Assembly (NCBI RefSeq): GCF_902167145.1
Contig: NC_050098.1
Location: 136,660,207 to 136,724,206 of the forward strand
DNA: 64,000 nucleotides
From: Zea mays
Taxonomy: Eukaryota > Streptophyta > Magnoliopsida > Poales > Poaceae
Reading direction: 5' to 3'
In this document: piece by piece, positions 11,950 through 24,447 of the stretch
Layout: every line of letters starts with the position of its first letter
Numbering within the stretch: the stretch's first letter is position 1
Made by a program: the position numbers and the translations under genes
The notes under the pieces: model-generated
What the model saw: the letters and a program-made list of their open reading frames with translations, nothing else
Database searches by the model: none
Told to the model about the DNA's origin: nothing

Positions 11950-14308
11950 GCTATGCTTTTAGGTACCAAATTGAATTGGGTCCTGTAGTGTTAGTTATTG
12001 CTTTGGGTACCCACACACTCCTTTTCATAACCTTTCTCTTAGTGTAGGCACCCACATATTTTACAACCAATTTTCCTGAATCCTAAGTCAACATATAATC
12101 ACAAAGATAAGAATGAAAAATGGGAGCTCTAAACTTTTCTCCACTTGTGGAGACTGCATCCTTCATCTTGTCCTTTGTGTAACTCAAGTTTACCTTTGCT
12201 TGAGTTGACTTGTCATTTGAGGAGTGAATCCTCCCCAAGGCATCATATAGGGTGATTCCCTCTATGAACTTGGGGGATCTCCACCCCTTATGCTCTATGC
12301 TAGGGTTTACCTTATGTGAGTTGTACCCAAGCCCCTTTCTCCCATTGTTGGGCTTCAAGGACTTGTACATGGGTTCAACTTTCTTTAGCCCAACATTACT
12401 AGAGCACTTCTTCAATATTTCTTTGACCTTAACATGTGGGCTTTTCTTCCTTGCATGGTTAGTAAAACAACAAGAAGCATGATATTTTGTACAAGTTTTA
12501 CAAATATAATTATTTGAGGAGCTAGCCTTAGACTTTCCTATTAAAGATGAAGTGTTAAAGTTCTTGCAATTTTCAAGTTGCACTTGAAGTTCTTGATTTT
12601 GAACTGTTAAGCATGACAAGCTTGATTCAAGTGCATCCCTTTCATTTGCAAGACTAACTATAGAGGTTTTTACATTAGTCATTTCTTTTTCTTTATCCTC
12701 TATAGTTATTTTGGCTAAAGATATTTCCTTAGTCAAAACATCAAGCATCTCATCTTTATTGGAAAGCAATTCTTGAAGCTCTAGGTTTCTCTCATTTTCA
12801 AGGATGAGCAAGTCTTCTTGAGCATCAAGAGTTGCTTTTCTTTTATCTAGCTTCTCCATTAGTTTAGTAATCACATTGTATCCATTTAAACCAAATTCTT
12901 TAATCATCTTATTTTTCATAGCAAGTTGTTCTTCATCATCATTAATAAAGTCATCATTAAACAAATGTACCTTGTCTCCTTTTGCCATGAGTCAAGTTGG
13001 AGTATAGGAGTCATCGTGGAGGTTGGTGAAGAGTTGCGAGCTTGAAGTAGATTGGATGGCGATGTTTGCCACCTCTTCCTCTTCTTCGGAGCTAGAACTT
13101 TCTTCATCGGAGTTCCATTCTTCACCAATGTGGGCTTGGCCATATTTCTTCTTCTTGAAATATCCCTTGTTCTTGCCCCCCTTTTTGAACTTATCCTTTT
13201 TGTACTCCTTCTTGGCTTCTTGTTCCTTTTTTGCTTGGACAATCCGCTATGAAATAACTGGTTTGGCCACATTCATAACATGCCCTCTTCTTTCCTTTTC
13301 GTTGATACTTATCATTTTTCCTCACAAACTTCTTGAAGGTTTTGATGAACATAGCTGTGTCTTCATCACTTGAACTATCTTCATCACTTGATGTTCGACC
13401 ACTTTCTTTGTCTTGTGATCTTTGTTCTTCTTGGAGGAATCTTGTTCATTTGAGATGAAGGCATGAGTGTCTCTTGTCTTGATCGGTGCTTCTTCGGACT
13501 GATGTTGTTGAATCTTAGCAAATAGTTTGTGAGGTGTCATTTCCTCATAGTCATCACGATCCCTTATCATTCTTGCTAGACTTTTATCCTTTTCTTTGTA
13601 TGCTCTCATAAAAAGTCTAGTGACCTTGGAGTCACTCCAATCTTCACTTCCAAGCACTCTTATTTTGTTGACCAACACCATTAGCCGGTCAAAGAGTGAT
13701 TGAAGTGACTCACCCTTAGTCCAATCATATCGAGCAAACTCACTCTCCAAAGCTTCAATTCTATGTCTCTTAGCTTTGGGGTCTCCTTCATGTGACATTT
13801 TTAGAATGTTCCAAATGTCACGAGCATCCTCTCTTCCTTGGACTTTCCGGTACTCTTCTAGACAAAGGCTTCCTTTTATTATGCTCACCGCTTGAGCATT
13901 GCGATGCACTTCTTGCATAATTTCCAGAGTCATCTCTTCTCCTTGGGCGGGCTTATGCATACCTATATTGACAATCTCCCAAAGACTAGGATGTACACCG
14001 ATTAAATGCGACTTCATCTTATCGGGCCACTCGTCATAGTTCAACTCACTAAGAGTTGGTAACTTTCCAAGTGGGGCGGAAGAGAAGTTGGGAATAAAAT
14101 TTCTAGAATAATCAAATTGAACTTTATTGAACTCATTACCTTTACTTTTGGTGGATGATCCTTCGGTGGTGATACTTACCTTGCTCATCACCCTTGACAC
14201 CAAAAGTTCTACCAAATCATCATTGTATTCAAATTTTCCCTTTCCTTTGTCTTCTTCGACCTTTCTTCTTGATTCTTCTTCTTCGGCCCTTTTCTTAGCA
14301 TCTTCCTC
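11950..14308 (-). pseudogene. Element H gag, central and C-terminal part, split by element A
   Basis: The minus-strand frame from 14308 contains a UBN2-type retrotransposon gag domain (YDEWPDKMKSHL through LMVLVNKIRVLGS). A zinc knuckle follows near 13,240, but its expected histidine is a tyrosine (CGQTSYFIADC). After that comes an acidic linker and a coiled-coil segment (about 12,990-12,550, Leu/Glu/Lys rich). The frame ends with WVPKAITN-like sequence typical of SIRE-type gag tails. A frameshift near 13,390 breaks the gene. The N-terminal codons are at 37510-37641, and the two pieces meet in frame across the TCCTC target duplication (the GAG codon is duplicated with it). Confidence 0.85.
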
Positions 14309-15522
14309 TGAAAGGGAAATAGGCTTACACCTTTTCCTATATGAATTTTGGTGGTTGAATTTCCCAACACAAATTAATTGGACTAACTAAGTTTGCTCTA
14401 GATTATGAGTTCTACAGGTGCCAAAGGTTCAACACAGACCAATATAAAGTTCAAGAAAGGGTTCAAATAAAAAGAGCAAAAGACAACCGAAGTGTGCCCT
14501 GGTCTGGTACACCGGACTGTCCGGTGTGCCACCGAACAGTGTCTAGTGCACCAGGGAACCCAACTCTGAACTTGCCACCTTCGGGAATTCTGGGAGCCAC
14601 TCCGCTATAATTCACTGGACTGTCCGGTGTAGCACCGGACTGTCCGGTGTGCCAGCGGAGTAACGACTACATCGCGCCAACAGTCATCTACAAGGAACAG
14701 TGAAACGCTACAGTGCGCGCCTGCGCGCGCAGAAGTCAGAGCAGGCGTCAGAAGGCTCGCCGGACAGTGAATAGTAACTGTCCGGTGCACCACCGGACTG
14801 TCCGATGGCCCCGTTGTCAGAAGCTCCAACGGTCGGAACCCAACGGCCTGGTGACATGGCTGGCGCACCGGACAGTGTCCGGTGGCGCACCGGACTGTCC
14901 GGTGCGCCATACGACAGCAGCCTCCACCAACGGTCACTTTGGTGGTTGGGGCTATAAATACCCCCAACCACCACACTTCAATGCATCCAAGTTTTCAGCC
15001 ATCAAACCTCATACAAGAGCTCTAGACTTCATTCCAAGACACAACCAAGAGATCAAATCCTCTCCCAAGTCCAAAGTTCATTCCAATCAAATAGTGACTA
15101 GAGAGAGTGACAATTGTGTTCCTTTGAGTTCTTGCGCTTGGATCGCTTTTCTTCTTCCTTCTTTCTTGTTTCCAACTCAATTGTAATCAAGGCAAGAGAC
15201 ACCAATTGTGTGGTGGTCCTTGTGGGGACTTAGTGTCCCGATTGATTGAGAAGAGAAGCTCACTCGGTCTAAGTGACCGTTTGAGAGAGGGAAAGGGTTG
15301 AAAGAGACCCGGTCTTTGTGACCACCTCAACGGGGAGTAGGTTTGCAAGAACCGAACCTCGGTAAAACAAATCACCGTGTCATCCGCCTTATTTGCTTGT
15401 GATTTGTTTTCGTCCTCTCTTTCGGACTCGTTTTTAATTCTAACGCTAACCCCGGCTTGTAGTTGTTCTTAAGTTTATAATTTTCAGATTCCGCCTATTC
15501 ACCCCCCTCTAGGCGACTTTCA
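14309..15522 (+). repeat. Element A 5' LTR
   Basis: A 1,214-bp LTR that begins TGAAAGGGAAATAGG and ends GGCGACTTTCA. U3 carries many copies of the palindromic CACCGGACTGTCCGGTG motif between about 14,510 and 14,905. A TATA box (TATAAATA) is at 14953-14960. Compared with the 3' LTR it has about 37 extra bases (near 14,695-14,735) that contain GCGCGC runs. Confidence 0.95.
14953..14960 (+). promoter_or_regulatory. TATA box of the element A 5' LTR
   Basis: TATAAATA follows the CCGGTG-rich U3 block and is about 570 bp before the LTR end. The same sequence is at 36935-36942 in the 3' LTR. It is the likely core promoter for the retroelement RNA. Confidence 0.75.
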
Positions 15523-15524
15523 AT

Positions 15525-15536
15525 TGGTATCAAAGC
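15525..15536 (+). other. Primer-binding site of element A
   Basis: TGGTATCAAAGC starts 2 bp after the LTR. It matches the initiator tRNA-Met complement (TGGTATCAGAGC) with one mismatch. Confidence 0.85.
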
Positions 15537-15567
15537 CCGGTACTTCATTAGAGCCTAACCGCTCGAA

Positions 15568-18198
15568 GTGATGTCGGGAGCATCCGCCAAGAGGGAGATC
15601 GGGACTGGCGACAAGTCCGCAAGCTCGAGGAGAACGCACTCAAGGGAGTCCACCCACAAGCACAAGGAGGAATCCTCGTCCTCCATCAAGTCCCAACAGA
15701 AGGGTGACAAGAAGAAGAAGATGAAGAAGGTGGTCTACTACGAGACCGACTCTTCGTCACCTTCCACCTCCGGCTCGGAATCTGCATCTGCCACTTCTAA
15801 ACGCCATGAGCGCAAGAAGTATAATAAGATGCCCCTTCGCTATCCTCGTATTTCAAAACGCACTCCATTACTTTCCGTCCCATTAGGCAAACCACCTATG
15901 TTTGATGGTGAAGATTATTCTATGTGGAGTGATAAAATGAGGCATCACCTAACCTCACTCCACAAAAGCATATGGGATATTGTTGAGTATGGAGCGCAGG
16001 TACCAAAGGAAGGGGACAAGGATTATGATTCAGAGGAAGTCGAACAAATCCAACATTTCAACTCCCAAGCCACTACTATACTCCCCGCCTCTCTAAGTCG
16101 AGAGGAGTATAATAAGGTGCAAGGGTTGAAGAGTGCAAAGGAGATTTGGGACGTGCTCAAGACCGCGCACGAAGGAGACAAGGTGACCAAGATCACCAAG
16201 TGGGAGATGATCGAAGGGGAGATCGGTCGATTCATGCTTCACCAAGGGGAGGAGCCACAAGCGATGTACAACCGGCTCAAGACCTTGGTGAACCGAGTGC
16301 GCAACCTCGGTAGCACCAAATGGGATGACCATGAAATGGTCAAGGTTATTCTTAGATCACTTGTTTTTCTTAACCCTACACAAGTTCAATTAATTTGTGG
16401 TGATCCAAGGTATAAACTAATGTCTCCCGAGGAAGTAATAGGAAAATTTGTGAGCTTTGAATTGATGATCAAAGGCTCCAAGAAGATTATCGAGCAAGGC
16501 GCCTCCTCCGTACCCGAAGCTCAACCCGTTGCATTCAAGGCAACGGAGGAGAAGAAATAAGACTCTACACCAAGTAGGGTCCCCATCGACGCCTCCAAGC
16601 TCGACAACGAGGAGATGGCGCTCATCATCAAGAGCTTTCGCCAAATCCTCAAGCAAAGGAGGGGGAAGGACTACAAGCCCCGCTCCAAGAAAGTTTGCTA
16701 CAAGTGTGGTAAGCCCGGTCATTTTATTGCAAAATGTCCATTATCAAGTGATAGTGACAGGGGCGACGACAAGGAGGGAAAGAGAAGAGAAAAGAAGAGA
16801 TACTACAAGAAGAAGGGCGGCGATGCCCATGTTTGCCGGGAGTGGGACTCCGACGAGAGCTCCACCGACTTCTCCTCCGACGAGGACGTCGCAAACATCG
16901 TTGTCACCAAAGGGCTTCTCTTCCCCAACGTCGGCCACAAGTGCCTCATGGCAAAGGACGGCAAGAAGAAAAAGGTAAAATCAAGATCCTCCACTAAGTA
17001 TGCAACTTCTAGTGATGAGGATAATTCTAGTGATGATGAGGACAACTTGCTTACTCTTTTTGCCAATCTTAACATGCAACAAAAGGAGAAATTAAACGAA
17101 CTAATTAGTGCTATTCATGAGAAGGATGAACTCTTGGATAGCCAAGAGGACTTCCTAATTAAAGAAAATAAAAAGCATGTTAAGGTTAAAAATGCTTATG
17201 CTCTAGAGGTAGAAAAATGTGAAAAATTAACTAGTGAGCTAAGTACCTGCCATGACACTATCTCCAACCTTAGAATTGAGAATGCTAATTTGATTGCTAA
17301 GGTTGAGAAGTCAAACATTAGTGATGATTCGATTGCCAATCTTAGAAATGATAATGTTAGTCTAATTGCTAAGATTGAAAATTTGAATGCCTCTCTTTCT
17401 AGCCTTAAGTTTGAGAATGATAAATTAATTGCTAAGGCTAAGGAATTAGATGTTTGCAATGTTTCTATTTCCAATCTTAGAAATGAGAATGCTATTTTAC
17501 ATGCTAAGATTGTTGAATTAAATGATTGCAAACCCTCTACATCTACCATTGAGCATCTTTCTATTTGCACTAGATGTAGAGATGTTAATATTGATGCTAT
17601 TCATGATCACCTCGCTATGATTAAACAACAAAATGATCATATAGAAAAATTAGATGCTAAAATTGCCGAGCATGAATTAGAGAATGAAAAATTTAAATTT
17701 GCTCGTAGTATGCTTTATAGTGGGAGACGCCTTGGCATTAAGGATGGCATTTGCTTCCAACAGGGAGACAATGTCAAGCTTAATACCCCTCCTAAAAGAT
17801 TGTCTAATTTTGTTAAGGGCAAGGCTCCCATGTCTCAGGATAACGAGGGCTATATTTTATATCCTATTGGTTATCCTGAGGATAAGATTAGGAGAATTCA
17901 TGCAAAGAAGACTCATTCTCATCATGCTTTTATTTACAAGAATGAGGCTCCTAGCTCTAGGCGTTCTACACATGTTAAAATGCATAAGAAGAAAACTCTT
18001 ATTGCATCAAATGAACCTAATGTTTCATTTAAAACTTTTGATGCATCATATGTGCTCACTAACAAATCAGGCAAGATAGTTGCCAAATATGTAGGGGGCA
18101 AACACAAGGGGTCAAAGACTTGTGTTTGGGTACCCAAGGTGCTTGTTTCTAATGTGAAAGGACCCAAGACCGTTTGGGTACCTAAGAACAAGGCCTAA
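15568..18198 (+). pseudogene. Element A gag, one in-frame stop
   Basis: One reading frame of 877 codons starts at ATG 15568, the first ATG after the primer site. It is broken only by TAA at 16558-16560. Residues 1-90 are Ser/Lys rich. Residues about 105-320 are a UBN2-type gag domain (FDGEDYSMWSDKMRHHL, LVNRVRNLGS). The zinc knuckle CYKCGKPGHFIAKC is encoded near 16,698-16,739. An acidic region follows, then a long coiled coil with repeated SNLRxENAxLIAK units (about 17,040-17,550). The C-terminus WVPKNKA is followed by TAA. Gag would form the virus-like particle core. The single stop would cut the protein before the zinc knuckle. Confidence 0.9.
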
Positions 18199-18213
18199 AT
18201 TTGTTTTGTAGGT

Positions 18214-21200
18214 TTATGCATCCGGGGGCTCAAGTTGGATAATTGATAGCGGGTGCACAGACCATATGACTGGGGAGAAAATGATGTTCTCCTCCTATGA
18301 AAAAACCAAGATCCCCAAAGAGCTATCACATTCGGGGATGGAAATCAAGGTTTGGTCAAAGGACTTGGTAAAATTGCTATATCACCTGACCATTCTATTT
18401 CCAATGTTTTCTTGTAGATTCTTTAGATTACAATTTGCTTTCCGTTTCTCAATTATGTAAAATGGGTTACAACTGTCTTTTTACAGATTTATGTGTTACT
18501 GTCTTTAGAAGAAGTGATGATTCAGTAGCATTTAAGGGAGTGTTAGAGGGTCAGCTATACTTAGTTGATTTTAATAGAGCTGAACTTGACACTTGCTTAA
18601 TTACTAAGACTAACATGGGTTGGCTTTGGCATCGCCGACTAGCCCATGTTGGGATGAAGAATCTTCATAAGCTTCTAAAGGGAGAGCACATTTTGGGACT
18701 AACCAATGTTCATTTTGAGAAAGACAGGGTTTGTAGCGTATGTCAAGCAGGAAAGCAAGTTGGTGTTCATCATCCACACAAGAACATCATGACGACCGAC
18801 AGGCCGCTTGAGTTACTCCACATGGACCTATTCGGCCCGATTGCTTACATAAGCATCGGCGAGAGTAAGTATTGTCTTGTTATCGTGGATGATTATTCTC
18901 GCTTCACTTGGGTGTTCTTTTTGCAGGAAAAATCTCAAACCCAAGAGACTTTAAAGGGATTCTTGAGACGGGCTCAAAATGAGTTCGGCTTAAGGATTAA
19001 AAAGATTAGAAGCGACAACGGGACGAAGTTCAAGAACTCACAAATAGAAGGTTTTCTTGAGGAGGAAGGCATCAAGCATGAGTTCTCTTCTCCCTACACG
19101 CCATAACAAAATGGTGTAGTGGAGAGGAAGAATAGAACTCTATTGGACATGGCAAGGACCATGCTTGATGAGTACAAGACTTCGGATCGGTTTTGGGCCG
19201 AGGCGGTCAACACCGCTTGCTACGCCATCAACCGGTTATATCTTCACCGAATCCTCAAGAAGACATCATATGAACTCCTCACCGGTAGAAAGCCCAATGT
19301 TTCATATTTTAGAGTCTTTGGTAGCAAATGCTTTATTCTTGTTAAAAGAGGTAGAAAATCTAAATTTGCTCCTAAGGTTGTAGAAGGCTTTTTACTTGGT
19401 TATGATTCAAACACAAGGGCATATAGAGTCTTTAACAAGTCCACAGGACTAGTTGAAGTTTCTTGTGACATTGTGTTTGATGAGACTAACGGCTCTCGAG
19501 TAGAGCAAGTTGATCTTGATGAGCTAGATGATGAAGAGGCTCTGTGCATCGCGCTAAGGAACATGTCCATTGGGGATGTGTGTCCTAAGGAATCTGAGGA
19601 GCCTCCACATGCAAAAGATCAACCATCATCTTCAAATCAAGCATCTCCACCAACTCAAGATGAGGATCAAGCTCAAGATGATGATGATGAAGATCAAGAG
19701 GAGCTACCTCAAGAGGAGGACAATGATCAAGGGGGAGGTGCTAATGATCAAGACAAGGAAGATGATGAGGGTCCAAGACCGCCACACCCAAGAGTCCACC
19801 AAGCAATCCAACGAGATCACCCCGTGAACACCATCCTCGACGATATTCATAAGGGGGTAACTACTCGATCTCGTGTTGCTCATTTTTGTGAACATTACTC
19901 TTTTGTTTCCTCTATTGAGCCACACAGGGTAGAGGAAGCACTTCAAGATTCGGATTGGGTGTTGGCGATGCAAGAGGAGCTCAATAACTTCACGAGGAAT
20001 GAGGTATGGCATTTAGTTCCACGTCCTAACCAAAATGTTGTAGGAACCAAGTGGGTCTTCCGCAACAAGCAAGATGAGCATGGTGTGGTGACAAGGAACA
20101 AAGCCCGACTTGTGGCCAAGGGATATTCACAAGTCAAAGGTTTGGATTTCGGTGAAACCTATGCACCCGTAGCTAGGCTTGAGTCAATTCACATTTTACT
20201 TGCCTATGCTACTTACCATGGCTTCAAGCTTTATCAAATGGACGTGAAGAGTGACTTTCTCAATGGACCAATCAAGGAGGAGGTCTATGTTGAGCAACCT
20301 CCCGGCTTTGAAGATAGTGAGTACCCTAACCATGTCTATAAACTCTCTAAGGCGCTTTATGAGGCTCAAGCAAGCCCCAAGAGCATGGTATGAATGCCTA
20401 AGAGATTTTCTTATCGCTAATGGCTTCAAAGTCGGAAAAGCAGATCCTACTCTCTTTACTAAAACAATTGCTAATGATTTGTTTGTATGCCAAATTTATG
20501 TTGATGGTATTATATTTGGGTCTACTAACAAATCTACTTGTGAAGAGTTTAGTAGGATAATGGTTCAAAAATTCGAGATGTCAAAGATGGGGGGGTTGAA
20601 GTATTTCCTAGGATTTCAAGTCAAGCAACTCCAAGAGGGCACCTTTATCAGCCAAACGAAGTACATTCAAGATATACTCACCAAGTTTGGGATGAAGGAT
20701 GCCAAACCCATCAAGACACCCATGGGAACCAATGGGCATCTCGACCTCGATAAGGGAGGTAAATCCGTAGATCAAAAGGTATACCGGTCGATGATAGGTT
20801 CTTTACTCTATTTATGTGCTTCACGACCGGATATAATGCTTTCCGTATGCATGTGTGCAAGATTCCAAGCCGATCCTAAGGAAGTTCACCTTAGGGCCAT
20901 AAAACGAATCTTGAGATATTTAGTTTATACTCCTAAGTTTGGCCTTTGGTACCCCAGGGGATCCACTTTTGATTTAATTGGTTATTCTGATGTTGATTGG
21001 GCAGGGTGTAAGATTGATAGAAAGAGCACATCAGGGACTTGCCAGTTCTTGGGAAGATCTCTGGTGTCTTGGGCTTCTAAGAAACAAAATTTTGTAGCTC
21101 TTTCTACCGCCGAAGCCGAGTATATTGTCGTAGGCCATTGTTGCGCGCAATTGCTTTGGATGAGGCAAACCCTTAGGGACTATGGTTACAAATTAACCAA

Positions 21201-21450
21201 AGTTCCTCTTCTATGTGATAATGAGAGTGCAATCCGCATGGCGGATAATCCCGTTGAGCACAGCCGCACTAAACACATAGCCATTCGGTATCACTTTTTG
21301 AGGGATCACCAACAACGGGGAGATATCTAGAATGCTTACATTAACACCAAAGATCAATTAGCCGATATCTTTACCAAGCCATTAGATGAGAAATATTTTA
21401 CCAAACTTAGGCATGAGCTAAATATTCTTGATTCTAGGAATTTTGATTGA
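18214..21450 (+). pseudogene. Element A pol (protease-integrase-RT-RNase H), several disabling mutations
   Basis: Domains appear in copia order. They are protease (IIDSGCTDHMTG at 18242), integrase zinc finger (WLWHRRLAHVG...CSVCQAGK), integrase core (DLFGPIAYISIG, IRSDNGTKF), reverse transcriptase, and RNase H (YSDVDWAGC, STAEAEY). Breaks are frame changes near 18,316 and 18,412, an in-frame TAA at 19104-19106 in integrase, a frame change near 20,361 in reverse transcriptase, and a TAG at 21328-21330. The catalytic YVDD motif reads YVDG near 20,500, and the conserved KSAFLNG reads KSDFLNG. Each of these would disable the enzyme. The natural end is TGA at 21448-21450 after ELNILDSRNFD. Confidence 0.92.
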
Positions 21451-21981
21451 TATTTTGCACACATAGCTCATTTATATACCTTTGATCATATCTCTTTCAT
21501 GTGCTATGACTAATGTGTTTTCAAGTGACTATTATGCTAAGTCATAGAGTGAAAGGGAAATGGAGTCCTCGACGAAGAGAAAAGGCTTCCACTCCACTCC
21601 ATCGCATTATTCATCCTTCGCCGCCGCTCCACACCACTCTCCAATTTGGTATAATCTTCACTCCTATATTATTTACCAAAGGGGGAGAAAGTTTGAAAAA
21701 GGGCTTATATTTCACTCACAAGTATCCGTTTTTGGCGATTCATGCCAAAGGGGGAGAAAGTATTAGCCCAAAGCAAAAGGACCACACCACCACCAATTTT
21801 CAAAAATGTAGTCTTTCAATTTGTGTTAAGAGAAGATTTTTCAATTGGTATCTTATTTTTGATGAAATTTTCAAATTGGTATAACCCCTTTCAAAATTAA
21901 TTTCTAAAACCCTCTTAAACACTAAGAGGAGAATTTCATTGAGGGGGAGTTTTGTTTAGTCAAAGGAAAAGCATTTGAAAC
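21451..21981 (+). other. Element A 3' untranslated region, left half, with purine tracts
   Basis: No gene is seen. The stretch is AT rich and has two CAAAGGGGGAGAAAGT tracts (about 21,678 and 21,748) and a GAGGGGGAGTTTTG tract (about 21,940). They resemble the true polypurine tract at 36314-36327. GAAAC at 21977-21981 is the left target duplicate of element B. The region continues at 36033. Confidence 0.7.
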
Positions 21982-23710
21982 TGTCGGCGTTTCGAGACCG
22001 GGGGGTCCCTGGGCCGACGAGTGAAATGTCGCCGCGTGCCCCAGCCCAGATGGGTCGGCGCGAGGTCGAGCGCGAAGGGGGAAAAGGCGGCCGGAGACGG
22101 GCGTGAGAGAGGTGGAAATCCCGCGGCCTTCGTATTCGTCCCGCGCCCAGGTCGGGTGCGCTTGCAGTAGGGGGTTACAAGCGTCCACGCGGGAGAGGGA
22201 ACGAGCGGCCTCACGCGAGCGCCTGTCTCGTCCTCGTCCCCGCGCGGCCAACCCTCTGTAAGAGGGCCCTGGTCCTTCCTTTTATAGGCGTAAGGAGAGG
22301 ATCCAGGTGTACAATGGGGGTGTAGCAGAGTGCTAACGTGTCTAGCGGAGGAGAGCTAGCGCCCTAAGTACATGCCATCGTGGCAGCCGGAGAGGTTTTG
22401 GCACCCGGTTCGTGTGCTGTCATGGCCGTCGGAGGAGCGTTGAAGCCTGGCGGAAGGACAGCTGTCGGGGCTGTCGAGTCCTTGCTGACGTCCTCTTGCT
22501 TCCGTAAGGGGGCTGAGAGCCGCCATCATCATAGAGCGTGCGAGGCGCCATCATTACTTTGTCTGGCGGAGCGAGCCAGATGGGACGCCGGTCTTGTTTC
22601 TCATAGCCTGAGTCAGCTTGGGGTAGGGTAATGATGGCGCCTCTTGCTGACGTGGCCGGTTCGCGCCCTAGGTTGGGCGATGTGGAGGCTCCTCCGAGGT
22701 CGAGGTTGGGTCTGTCTTCCGTGGCCGAGGTCGAGTCCGAGCCCCTGGGTCGGGCGAGGCGGAGACCGTCGGCTGAGGCCAGGGCTGAGTCCGAGCCCTG
22801 GGGTCGGGCGAAGCGGAGTTCGTCGTCTTTAGGGGCTGAGCCCGAGTCCGAGCCCTGGGTCAGGCGGAGCGGAGTTCGCCGTCTTCAAGGGCTGAGCCCG
22901 AGTCCGAGCCCTGGGTCGGGCGGAGCGGAGTTCGCCGTCTTCCGGGGCTTAGCCCGAGTCCGAGCCCTGGGTCGGGCGGAGCGGAGTTCGCCGTCTTCCG
23001 GGGCTTAGCCCGAGTCTGAGCCCTGGGTCGGGCGGAGCGGAGTTCGCCGTCTTCCGGGGCTTAGCCCGAGTCCGAGCCCTGGGTCGGGCAGAGCGGAGTT
23101 CGCCGTCTTCCGGGGCTGAGCCCAAGTCCGAGCCCTGGGTCGGGCGGAGCGGAGTTCGCCGTCTTCTGGGGCTGAGCCCAAGTCTGAGCCCTGGGTCGGG
23201 CGAAGCGGAGCTTCCTATGGTGCCTGAGGCCAGGCCTGACCGCCTGTCAGCCTCACTCTGTAAGTGGCACAGCAGTCGATGTGGTGCAGGCGGCGCTGTC
23301 CTTCTGTCAGGCCGGTCAGTGGAGTGGCAAAGTGACTGTGGTCACTTCGGCTCTGCTGACTAAAGGGCGCGCATCAGGATAAAGGTGTCAGGCCACCTTT
23401 GCATTAAATGCTCCTGCGATTTGGTCGGTTGGCGCGGCGATTTGGTCAGGGTTGCTTCTTGGCGAAGACAGGGCCTCGGGCGAGCCGGAAGTATGTTCGT
23501 CGCTGGAGGGGGGCCTCGGGCGAGACGGAGATCCTCCGGGGTCGGCTGCCCTTGCCCGAGGCTAGGCTCGGGCGAGGCGTGATCGAGTCCCTCGAATGGA
23601 CCGATCCCTGACTTAATCGCACCCATCAGGCCTTTGCAGCTTTGTGCTGATGGGGGTTACCAGCTGAGAATTAGGAGTCTTGAGGGTACCCCTAATTATG
23701 GTCCCCGACA
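21982..23710 (-). repeat. Element B 3' LTR
   Basis: On the minus strand this LTR begins TGTCGGGGACC and ends CGCCGACA. It contains seven 56-bp tandem units (22833 to about 23,220) that are mirrored in the other LTR. ORFs within it are GC-rich chance frames. Confidence 0.95.
22833..23220 (-). repeat. 56-bp tandem repeat in the element B 3' LTR
   Basis: The unit starts GGGCTGAGCCCGAGTCCGAG on the plus strand, at 22833, 22889, 22945, 23001, 23057, 23113 and 23169. That is exactly 56 bp each, with the last unit degraded. A shortened related copy begins at 22783. Confidence 0.9.
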
Positions 23711-24447
23711 GTAGCCCCCAAGCCTCGAAGGGAGTGTTAACACTCGCTTGGAGGCTTTTGTCGCAGTTTTTTGCAAGGGGACCAGCCTTTCTCGGTTGCG
23801 TTTTGTTCCGGTGGGTGCGCACGAGCTCACCCGCCGGGTGTAGCCCCCGAGGCCTCGGAGGAGTGGTTTGACTCCTCTGAGGGCTTAATGCCTCGCGCAA
23901 TGCTTCGGCTGGCCTGGTTATTCCCTCATGCGAGCTGGCCGTAGCCCGGGTGCACGGTCGGGTCCCAAGTTCTCGGGCTGGTATGTTGACGCTGTCAACG
24001 GTTTGGCCGGAGCCGGGTTTGCGAGAGCAGCCCCCGAGCCTCCGCACAGGGCGAGAGGACGGTCAGGGACAGACTTGACTTTTTTACATACGCCCCTGCG
24101 TCGCCTTTTCGCAAGGAGGAGGGGGGGAAAGCGCCATGTTGCCCTCGGAGGGCGCCGAACATGGTCTCTCCGGTGAGCTGCTGGCGGGTAATCCGAGCGG
24201 ACGTCCGTGCCCCGTTTGTTAGGGGTCGGCTAGAGGCCTAGAGGCGCGCCCAAAAGTACATGCGGGTGATCTGCCGGACCCAGTCCCCTGTCGACGGGTT
24301 CCGAGGGCTCGATGCCTCCCTCTGATGGGATTCCGTTACAAGATCGTTCCCGCTCGTCTCGGAAATGTCCTAGGGTACCTCGGGAGCGTAGCCCGAGCCT
24401 CGGTTATGTATCGAACGTACCCAGGGTCATCCCTCGCTCTATGTCTG

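Noticed and set aside
22380..23210. ORFs across the 56-bp repeats, possible repeat protein
   Set aside because: They only translate the LTR tandem array, and equivalent frames occur in both LTRs and on both strands.
22833..23220. CRISPR-like regular repeat
   Set aside because: The 56-bp units are contiguous with no spacers and lie in a plant LTR.
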